DNA of 12,344 nucleotides. Origin: Fidelibacterota bacterium TCS52 (GTDB lineage Bacteria; Fidelibacterota; Fidelibacteria; Fidelibacterales; Fidelibacteraceae). The DNA lies in the NCBI GenBank assembly GCA_001577215.1, contig LSCC01000046.1:1-12344 (forward strand). The letters are read 5' to 3'. Position 1 is the first letter of the stretch. Every line of letters starts with the position of its first letter. Both the position numbers and the translations under genes were made by a program. Below, piece after piece: positions 6,901-12,237 of the stretch. A model generated the notes under the pieces. That model saw nothing but the letters and a program-made list of their open reading frames with translations. It did not search any database and was not told the DNA's origin.

Positions 6901-7044
6901 ATTCAAAGTTTTTGGAATTATGTAAGTGAAGGAACAAATTCATTAGCGGGATTATTTCGTCAGATTTATAGTGGAAATGGTCAAACATATATTTTACATA
7001 TAATTTTGTATATTGTAGCAATTTATTTCATTATGGGAGTGTAA
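3925..7044 (+). CDS. Tandem MrpD-type antiporter fusion (MbxH plus MbxH'-like), 1039 residues
   Basis: Two proton-antiporter modules (PF00361) are joined in one open frame, about twice the length of MrpD or MbhH. Module 1 (about 1-500) has the helix-5 glutamate E137 (FVFLEILS), the helix-7 lysine K217, a broken-helix motif with NPKRLLGYSSVAQMG (287-301), and H331/K335 in FINHFIAKALLFW. Module 2 (about 540-890) has E568 (NWEFM), K642 (GFLVKSASF), H649, QEDVKKLMAYSSMSQLGY (717-734) and H757/K761 in LNHFMFKAMIF. All the charged residues expected for two ion channels are present. A C-terminal extension (about 945-1039) holds ERPESPQTTHFAHNM (963-977) and a last helix after NGQTYILH. It resembles the tails of the second antiporter subunit in Mbx-type complexes, an identification made from memory. 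In archaeal mbx clusters the two modules are separate genes. The gene overlaps mrpC by 7 nt. Confidence 0.92.
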   Translation: MVNPIYIIILSLLAGFLLSIFDKGGRKLSLTVFYSVLTFNVFVIADWFYRFAILGVSTLTINTAGFSAPLSINLQLGMLESFVLLFANLAGLLSAIYLIKKFKESKISSLILYLILIMGVNGLVMTRDLFNMFVFLEILSISTFALTILTKNKKSLSAGFKYMIAGGVASTFFLLGVIFVYYFSGNLNLEFISSNDFTNYGLIGVFLLAIGIFIELKPFPANGWALDVYESVNSGIVAIIAVVNSAAIIFVLYKILPLLPTVYLSVFTGMGIVTYIFSNLVGIRQSNPKRLLGYSSVAQMGLLAASLFYTTKLGVSQNISFLIAGGIFINHFIAKALLFWIAGIVKKNNIKDWSVLRNNIPLLILFGISLLALSGLPPFPGFWAKWEMVKVFVGSKYYIGLSAILVGSLLEAFYLFRWFGYTTKNKLNKETMEQVQFSQIFPIIVFVLILFFTSFWIMTNVYSLNYFNYLPLVAIFGMFLISFLRSKVKAIISIAAVVLYGYFLFPLGMSIQLLFGIIFIIGSGIVIISTINRKNTGKGFYGFLLMMIFGMGNLIIAESFLAFFINWEFMTIAAYLLILRGKRAKIPAIVFITFSLAGAYFILAGFGYMPNIANNGAIINTIGTIKIPLMAMILMIIGFLVKSASFGAHIWIPGAYAEAEDDVTPFFSSMFSKTGIFGIILLAISFIKQTPDFDLFYWLGWLGAISAIVGAFLATFQEDVKKLMAYSSMSQLGYIIVSISLLSHLGWISGLYLTLNHFMFKAMIFIAIAGVIYRTGTRQMYKMGGLIKKMPLSFITVLIGIIAISGVPPLSGFGSKWLLYNSLIEKGWFLQAGVFFFASAVSFLYLYRMIHSIFLGQMKYEHQNIKESPIWYLIPQVIFIIGIMAISMYPNLIIQPLNTIVGNYFNSSIVIDGYNVTSSLGYWNGNMVMYVTMGVFAVPLILLLLINGRTQTVKQFNIVYAAERPESPQTTHFAHNMFSHYYKALGGLTKPRIQSFWNYVSEGTNSLAGLFRQIYSGNGQTYILHIILYIVAIYFIMGV

Positions 7045-7045
7045 T

Positions 7046-7957
7046 ATGGATATTATGATAAAAATATTTTATGCGATTATTTCAATAATTGTTGCAACGG
7101 TGTATGGACTTACACTTGGAGGGATAGTAAGAAAAATTTATGCAAGAGCTCATGGAAGATTTGGTCCTCCCGTATGGCAGCCATTTCTTGATATTATTAA
7201 AACACATGGAAAACGAGTTTCAATTTCTCACGGAATTATGTTCTACCTTGGTCCGGTATTTCGTTTCGCAGGTGGATTAGGAACTTATCTTTTTATTCCT
7301 GTGATATTTGGTTCTGCTATATTCTCTAATTTTTCAATTGCAGGCGATCTGCTTCTTGTTATGTATTTTATCTTTTTTGGGCAACTTGGAATGGCACTTG
7401 GAGCAGGTGAAGGAGGGCACCCATATTCACCAATTGGAATTGCACGAGGTTTGTCTCAAATGACATCGTTTGAAGTACCATTTGCTTTATCCGTAATTGC
7501 TATTGCTATTCAATATAACACATTAAATATAACTACAATTGTTGCTGCGCAGCAAGGAGGAATAACAAATTGGACATTATTTACAAATCCGCTTGCAGTA
7601 ATTGCTGCAATGATTTCATTATTGGGAATGAATATGCATTCTCCTTTTAGCATTGTTTTAGCACCACAGGAAATTCCAATTGGTCCACCTATAGAAATGA
7701 ACAGCAGTTTCTTGGCAACATTACAGACGAATAGAGGTTTATTTGCAGCTGCTAAATTAGTTCTTTTTATGAATCTTTATTTTGGTGGGGCAACAAATCT
7801 TTTGATCATGGTAATAAAAACATTTTTAATATATATGTTTTCAGTTTTTGTTGGAGCAGCATTTCCAAGATTTAGACCGGAACAATCAATGCGTTTTTTC
7901 TTGAAATGGCCAACAATAATTGGAATAGTAGCGATAATCTTTATTGCATATTTTTAA
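7046..7957 (+). CDS. NuoH/MbhM-like membrane anchor subunit
   Basis: This 303-residue membrane protein of the NuoH/HyfC/EchB/MbhM family (PF00146) links the peripheral iron-sulfur arm to the ion-pumping arm. Conserved segments are ARAHGRFGPPVWQPFLDI (33-50), SPIGIARGLSQMTSFEVPF (128-146, with E143), APQEIPIGPPIE (206-217) and AAFPRFRPEQSMRFFLKWP (271-289), the last being the cytoplasmic loop that contacts the NuoB and NuoD homologues. Roughly eight hydrophobic helices are visible, as expected. The ATG at 7046 is chosen over the in-frame ATG at 7055 because GGGAG (7035-7039) is 6 nt away. It follows the antiporter gene after one base and precedes the NuoB-like gene, matching the M-J order of mbx and mbh operons. 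Confidence 0.92.
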   Translation: MDIMIKIFYAIISIIVATVYGLTLGGIVRKIYARAHGRFGPPVWQPFLDIIKTHGKRVSISHGIMFYLGPVFRFAGGLGTYLFIPVIFGSAIFSNFSIAGDLLLVMYFIFFGQLGMALGAGEGGHPYSPIGIARGLSQMTSFEVPFALSVIAIAIQYNTLNITTIVAAQQGGITNWTLFTNPLAVIAAMISLLGMNMHSPFSIVLAPQEIPIGPPIEMNSSFLATLQTNRGLFAAAKLVLFMNLYFGGATNLLIMVIKTFLIYMFSVFVGAAFPRFRPEQSMRFFLKWPTIIGIVAIIFIAYF

Positions 7958-7966
7958 GGAGAAATT

Positions 7967-8608
7967 GTGGATAAAAAAAATATAAAAGAAATTGAAAAAG
8001 AGATGAAATTGGCAAATAAAGGTTTGTCTGAAAAAGAGAAGACTCTTTTTAGTGATGCTCGTCCAAAAACGGTAAGACCTTTGAACAAATATTTAGAAAA
8101 ATTTCTAAATTGGGCTCGTGCTGAATCTCTATGGATACTTGGGTTTGGAACCGGATGTGGAGCAATTGAATTAAGACCATTGATGACGGCACGATATGAT
8201 ATGTTTCGATATGGAATCGCTCCAAGACCAACACCACGACAATCTTGTGTTTTCGTTATCGGTGGGTATGCTTCGATGAAAACTATAAAAAGAATTGTAC
8301 GAAGTTATGAGCAAATGCAAGGTCCGAAATTTGTAATTGCGTTAGGAAGTTGTACAATTAATGGTGGGATGTATTATGATAGTTACAACACAATAAACAG
8401 AATTGATCATTATATTCCTGTAGATATTTATATAGCAGGTTGTATGCCAAGACCAGAATCTCTTATTGCAGGATTTGATAAATTAAAAGAAAAAATAAAA
8501 GCCAATGAGTGTGACGGAATGAACAAATATGTAGAAAACTTCGATTGGTATAAAAAAAATCAAAAAAGGGTGATCAAAGATTGGAATATGCCCGATTATA
8601 ACTGGTAG
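7967..8608 (+). CDS. NuoB/MbxJ-like iron-sulfur subunit with altered cluster motif
   Basis: This 213-residue protein belongs to the NuoB/small-hydrogenase-subunit family (PF01058), which carries the last [4Fe-4S] cluster before the catalytic pocket. Recognisable features are GFGTGCGAIELRPL (59-72), the RYDMFRYG segment (76-83), PRPTPRQS (86-93), ALGSCTINGGMYYDSYN (125-141) and IAGCMPRPESL (156-166). Its cysteines are C64, C94, C129, C159 and C182. NuoB has two adjacent cysteines before A-V/I-E, and hydrogenase small subunits have CxxC. Here only C64 is present and the next position is glycine, so one usual ligand is missing. The GTG start at 7967 is set by AAGGAGAA (7956-7963), which overlaps the previous stop. 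The protein is predicted to be cytoplasmic and docked on the NuoH-like subunit. Confidence 0.92.
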   Translation: MDKKNIKEIEKEMKLANKGLSEKEKTLFSDARPKTVRPLNKYLEKFLNWARAESLWILGFGTGCGAIELRPLMTARYDMFRYGIAPRPTPRQSCVFVIGGYASMKTIKRIVRSYEQMQGPKFVIALGSCTINGGMYYDSYNTINRIDHYIPVDIYIAGCMPRPESLIAGFDKLKEKIKANECDGMNKYVENFDWYKKNQKRVIKDWNMPDYNW

Positions 8609-8640
8609 TCTTTTTAGGTTAAGGTTGATGAGAAATATTA

Positions 8641-8657
8641 GCAAATCCTAAATTTGC
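8641..8657 (+). other. Small hairpin in the gap between the NuoB-like and NuoC-like genes
   Basis: GCAAAT (8641-8646) and ATTTGC (8652-8657) can pair around a 5-nt loop. The gap at 8609-8676 is by far the longest within the complex genes. No T-run follows the stem, so it is not a normal intrinsic terminator. It could be a processing or mRNA-stability element, or chance in AT-rich DNA. Confidence 0.25.
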
Positions 8658-8676
8658 AGGAAAAAAAGGAAAACTT

Positions 8677-9237
8677 ATGAAACAATTATTAAATAGAATA
8701 AAAGATAAAATTGAGATTGAATTTTTAAAGCAAAGAGATGATCTTTATTTTATAAATGTTGAAGAGAAACATATTATTTTTCTTCTTTCATATCTGAAAG
8801 AACAGGAAGAATTTACACATTTATCATTTTTACAAGCAGTTGATTACAATGAATATAATATGTTTCAATTAACTTACATGTTGTATAATTATGAAACTAA
8901 AGTTAATCTCGGAATAAAAGTTATTATTGATAGAGAAAAATCAGAAATGACTTCTATACATAAATTATGGCCACACGCTTGGCAATTTCAAAGAGAATTA
9001 CATGAGTTGTATGGGATAAATTTTCCTGGATCTCCACGAGTTAATGAGTCATTTGTTTTGGAAGGATGGGAAGAAATTCCGCCAATGAGAAGAGATTTTG
9101 ATACGAAAAAATATTCAGAAAAAACATTTTATCAAAGACCGGGAAGATATACAAAAAATCCAAAGGATTATATGAAAGAAAAATTGTATAAGAATTTTGT
9201 TGAACCTCCTAAAATTAGGAGGAAAGATGATGAGTAA
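8677..9237 (+). CDS. NuoC/MbxK-like 30 kDa subunit
   Basis: This 186-residue soluble subunit belongs to the NuoC family (PF00329). The core fold is followed by the family signature HKLWPHAWQFQRELHELYGI (95-114), then FPGSPR (116-121) and PPMRRDF (135-141), which match the NuoC motif around RE-x-Y/H-D/E-x-FGI and the downstream P-L-R-K/R-D-F/Y. It helps assemble the large and small catalytic subunits and has no cofactor of its own. The start has AAGGA (8666-8670) 6 nt upstream. Its last codons encode PPKIRRKDDE (177-186), and the DNA for PPKIRR forms the hairpin that holds the ribosome site of the next gene. It overlaps the next gene by 8 nt. Confidence 0.92.
   Translation: MKQLLNRIKDKIEIEFLKQRDDLYFINVEEKHIIFLLSYLKEQEEFTHLSFLQAVDYNEYNMFQLTYMLYNYETKVNLGIKVIIDREKSEMTSIHKLWPHAWQFQRELHELYGINFPGSPRVNESFVLEGWEEIPPMRRDFDTKKYSEKTFYQRPGRYTKNPKDYMKEKLYKNFVEPPKIRRKDDE
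9205..9222 (+). promoter_or_regulatory. SD-sequestering hairpin ahead of the NuoD-like gene
   Basis: CCTCCTAA (9205-9212) is the exact reverse complement of TTAGGAGG (9215-9222). In RNA this gives a 6- to 7-bp GC-rich stem with a 4- to 6-nt loop. Its right arm is AGGAGG, the ribosome binding site for the ATG at 9230 (7-nt spacing). The left arm is coding sequence for P177-P178 of the NuoC-like protein. Ribosomes finishing that gene would melt the stem and expose the site, so large-subunit synthesis should depend on translation of the gene before it. Confidence 0.65.
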
Positions 9238-10429
9238 AATTTCAGAAAGTAAATATAAAAATTTCAAAGCAGATAGAGAAAAATTTCCAAAAATGGAAAA
9301 TGGTAAACCTGTTATCGATCTTGATTCACACAAATTTACAAAGATTTGGCAAGGCCCTCAACATCCGGGTGTAACTGGAAATATGTCTATGGAAATCACT
9401 TTAAATGGTGATGAAATTGTAGATGCAAAAACGCATGTTGGTTATTTACATCGTGGTTTTGAAAAACTTCTCGAGAGAAGAAAATATATTCAGGGCTTTA
9501 CAATAGTGTGCAGAATTTGTGTTCCCGAACCGGATACAAATGAATACTGTTATTCAGCCGCTGTAGAAGAATTGTCCGGGATTGAAATTCCTGAAAAAGC
9601 AAAATGGATTCGCACATTAAATTTGGAAATGAGTAGAATTGCTAGTTTTTTAATGTGGATTGGTGGTCAGGCTGGTTCATTAGGTATGGGTATAATTGGT
9701 CAATGGACAGTTTCAATGCGAGATTTCTGGTTAGATTTATTTGAAGAAATAAGTGGTGGGCGTATTTATCATATGTATATTATTCCGGGTGGAGTAAGAA
9801 AAGATCTACCAAAAGGGTTTAAGGATAGAGCAAGAAACTTAGTTACAAAAACTAGAAAATTATTATCTGATGTTGAAAGAACATTTTTTAACAATTCAAT
9901 AATTAAATCAAGATTAAAAGGTCTTGGAATTATTACACCTGAGATGGTTGATGAATATGGAATTGTCGGACCAAATGCTCGTGGAAGTGGAAAAGAATAT
10001 GATGTCCGACAAAATACACCTTACTTGAAATATAATGAATTAGATTTGAATATGTTGACAGCAACCGGTGGAGATGCATATACAAGAGCAGAATTGAGAT
10101 ATCAAGAAATGCATCAGAGTTTAGATTTGATAACCCAAATTTTAGATAAAATACCTGAAGATGGAGATATTCAAGCAAAAATTCCAAATGTAATAAATTG
10201 GAAAATTCCTGCCGGACAAACTTATATTAAGGCAGAATCAACTCGTGGAGAGCATGGATTCTATGTTGTGTCAGATGGTAGTAAATTTCCAAGAAGAGTA
10301 TTTAATAGAGGTGCAAGTTACACTCATGCAATTTCAGTTTTAGAAAAATTAGCAGTTAATACCAGTATTTCTGATTTAGCAGGATTAATGGTTTCATTGC
10401 ATACTTGTCCACCGGAAATAGAGAGGTAA
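9230..10429 (+). CDS. NuoD/MbxL-like large subunit with partly lost Ni-Fe site
   Basis: This 399-residue protein belongs to the [NiFe]-hydrogenase large subunit/NuoD family. It shows GPQHPGVTGNMSMEI (42-56), the GYLHRGFEKLLE signature (71-82) and a helical core. Active hydrogenases carry RICGIC near the N-terminus and DPCxxC at the C-terminus. Here the N-terminal motif reads RICVPE (95-100), keeping C97 but with E100 at the second position, and the C-terminal motif reads HTCPPE (391-396), keeping C393 with E396. Two of the four metal ligands are therefore gone, and C94 and C107 are extra. This resembles Mbx/Mbs large subunits more than true hydrogenases or NuoD, which lacks all four. The ATG at 9230 is chosen for its 7-nt spacing from AGGAGG; the ATG at 9227 is only 4 nt away. 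The upstream TTG at 9197 is not needed. Confidence 0.9.
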   Translation: MSKISESKYKNFKADREKFPKMENGKPVIDLDSHKFTKIWQGPQHPGVTGNMSMEITLNGDEIVDAKTHVGYLHRGFEKLLERRKYIQGFTIVCRICVPEPDTNEYCYSAAVEELSGIEIPEKAKWIRTLNLEMSRIASFLMWIGGQAGSLGMGIIGQWTVSMRDFWLDLFEEISGGRIYHMYIIPGGVRKDLPKGFKDRARNLVTKTRKLLSDVERTFFNNSIIKSRLKGLGIITPEMVDEYGIVGPNARGSGKEYDVRQNTPYLKYNELDLNMLTATGGDAYTRAELRYQEMHQSLDLITQILDKIPEDGDIQAKIPNVINWKIPAGQTYIKAESTRGEHGFYVVSDGSKFPRRVFNRGASYTHAISVLEKLAVNTSISDLAGLMVSLHTCPPEIER

Positions 10430-10431
10430 AA

Positions 10432-12225
10432 ATGAGTTTAAAAGATATATTATCACCATTTGGTGTTTGGAAGAGAGCCGCACAAAAACCGTGGACTATT
10501 AAAAAACCAACAAAAGATCGACCGGGTGCTGAAAACTATCGTGGATTTCACAAAAATGATTTTGAAAAATGTATTGGTTGTGGAACTTGTGAAGATATTT
10601 GTCAGAATGCAGCTATCGATCTGATGCCGGTTGATAAGGTTGATACAGATATGGGAGATAGCGGATTACGCCCACTTTTGGATTACGGTCGCTGCTGTTG
10701 GTGTGCACTCTGTGTTGATGTATGTCCGACTGGATCTCTTACGATGTCTAATGAATATACCTGGATAAGTGATGAAGCAGAAGATTTCAGATTTATACCC
10801 GGAGCCGACGAAACAAAATGGCAAAATGAAAGTAGAGGTTACAAGCGTTCAGAAAATATGCAATTGATTGATTATGATAGAGTGGAAATGTCTGAATTAG
10901 AACCGGAGAATCGTGATAAAACATTTATTGAAATTGTGAAAGGATACAATAAAGAGCAAGCCATGAAAGAGGCAGAAAGATGTTTAGAATGTGGAATTTG
11001 TGTTGCACAATGTCCGGCTCATATGGATATTCCGGAATATATTGCAGCAATCAGGGAAGATGATATAGAAAATGCTTTTAGAATTCTTTATGAAACAAAT
11101 CCTTTGCCGGAAATTTGCGGACGAATTTGTACTCACAATTGTGAAACTGCCTGTGCATTACATAATAATGGAGAATCCATAGCTATCAGATGGTTAAAGA
11201 GATATATTGCAGATCAAATTCCACCTGAAAAATATAAAGAGGTCCTTGGCACAAAGCATCTTGCAGACCCAAAAATAAATAAAAAAGTTGCAATAATTGG
11301 AGCCGGTCCGGCTGGTTTATCTGCTGCATATTATCTGGCAATTTTAGGATACGAAATAAAAATTTTTGAAGCATTGCCGAATGCCGGCGGTATGACAAGA
11401 TACGGAATTCCAAAATATCGTCTTCCTTATGATCAGATCGACAAAGATATTAATTATATCAAATCGCTTGGTGTAAAAGTTCAATTTAATACAAGAATTG
11501 GTGAAGATATTTCTCTTGAGAAATTGCATAATGATTATGATGCAGTATTCGCCGGAACGGGACTCCATCTTAGTAGAAGCACGAATATTCCTGGTTCAGA
11601 TAATAAAAGAGTTTATTTTGCTACAAACCTTTTACGAGAAGTAACTCTCGGAAATGAAATTGATGTTGCAGAAAAGATTGTTGTTGTTGGTGGTGGAAAT
11701 GTTGCGATGGATATTACAAGAACTTTAGCGAGATTGCAAAATAAGAAATATGGTAAAGTACAGATAACAGCTACTTCCTTGGAAACAGAAGATATTATGC
11801 CTGCTGATAGGGAAGAAGTCGTTGAGGCCCGCGAAGAAAAAGCAATTATTGATCCTGGTTGGGGACCAAAAGAAGTTGAAATAGAAAATGGAAAAATCAA
11901 GGGATTGCATGTTGTAAAATGTACTTCCGTATTTGATGATGAAGGTAGATTCAATCCTAAATTTGATAAAAACCAAAAGAAATATTTCGAAGCTGATATG
12001 GTAGTTGAAGCTATCGGTCAAGGAATGGATCTGTCTTATCTTTCTGAAGAGATCAAAACCGGTTTGAAGTTTGGCCCAAGAGGAAGAATTCAAGTAAATG
12101 AAAAATTTCAATCGGATTTAAAATGGTTATTCGTTGGTGGGGATATTATTCAAGGTCCCGATGTGATTAGTGGAATTGCAAATGGACATATTGCAGCTAA
12201 AGGTATTAATAAATATTTATTATAA
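10432..12225 (+). CDS. NuoI/MbxN-like ferredoxin domain fused to NfnL/GltD-like FAD, NAD(P) oxidoreductase
   Basis: This 597-residue protein has three parts. Residues 1-115 form a NuoI/MbxN-type domain with two [4Fe-4S] motifs: C47-C50-C53-C57 and C88-C91-C94-C98-P. Residues 165-260 are the Fer4_20 domain of GltD/NfnL proteins, with C184-C187-C190-C194-P and C229-C233-C237-C241. Residues 284-597 are the flavoprotein: IIGAGPAGLSAAYY (288-301) binds FAD, VVVGGGNVAMD (417-427) binds the nicotinamide nucleotide, and GGDIIQGPDVISGIANG (569-585) closes the FAD site. Up to four clusters plus FAD would connect NAD(P)H to the NuoB-like subunit, and ferredoxin could also dock here. The Arg-Arg that holds the NADPH phosphate in GltD/NfnL seems absent (TATSLETEDIMPA, 446-458), hinting at NADH. 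The start at 10432 has GAGAGG 5 nt upstream. The stop lies 12 nt before the next gene. Confidence 0.93.
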   Translation: MSLKDILSPFGVWKRAAQKPWTIKKPTKDRPGAENYRGFHKNDFEKCIGCGTCEDICQNAAIDLMPVDKVDTDMGDSGLRPLLDYGRCCWCALCVDVCPTGSLTMSNEYTWISDEAEDFRFIPGADETKWQNESRGYKRSENMQLIDYDRVEMSELEPENRDKTFIEIVKGYNKEQAMKEAERCLECGICVAQCPAHMDIPEYIAAIREDDIENAFRILYETNPLPEICGRICTHNCETACALHNNGESIAIRWLKRYIADQIPPEKYKEVLGTKHLADPKINKKVAIIGAGPAGLSAAYYLAILGYEIKIFEALPNAGGMTRYGIPKYRLPYDQIDKDINYIKSLGVKVQFNTRIGEDISLEKLHNDYDAVFAGTGLHLSRSTNIPGSDNKRVYFATNLLREVTLGNEIDVAEKIVVVGGGNVAMDITRTLARLQNKKYGKVQITATSLETEDIMPADREEVVEAREEKAIIDPGWGPKEVEIENGKIKGLHVVKCTSVFDDEGRFNPKFDKNQKKYFEADMVVEAIGQGMDLSYLSEEIKTGLKFGPRGRIQVNEKFQSDLKWLFVGGDIIQGPDVISGIANGHIAAKGINKYLL

Positions 12226-12237
12226 GGTAAATTAAAT

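Noticed and set aside
1575..7044. Calling the left block a free-standing Mrp Na+/H+ antiporter
   Set aside because: There is no full-length MrpA. MbhD and MbhE are separate from an antiporter module, and the block runs directly into NuoH-, B-, C- and D-like genes, as in Mbh/Mbx clusters.
8628..8651. A seven-codon open frame in the gap before the NuoC-like gene
   Set aside because: Too short, and spacing to the nearest AAGG is only 3 nt. It looks like chance.
8641..8676. Hairpin considered as an intrinsic terminator splitting the complex into two units
   Set aside because: The stem is only 6 bp and is followed by A-rich, not T-rich, sequence. The downstream genes encode subunits of the same complex.
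9197..9229. Upstream TTG as the start of the NuoD-like protein, adding 11 residues
   Set aside because: The AGGAGG site lies downstream of that TTG and fits the ATG at 9230. The extra residues would be encoded across the ribosome site.
9230..10429. Calling the complex a membrane-bound [NiFe] hydrogenase (Mbh)
   Set aside because: The CxxC pairs are each reduced to one cysteine, and the NuoB-like protein lacks the CxxC pattern of hydrogenase small subunits.
10405..10431. Upstream TTG as the start of the NuoI-NfnL fusion, adding 9 residues
   Set aside because: GAGAGG lies 5 nt before the ATG at 10432. The added segment lies within the end of the large-subunit gene.
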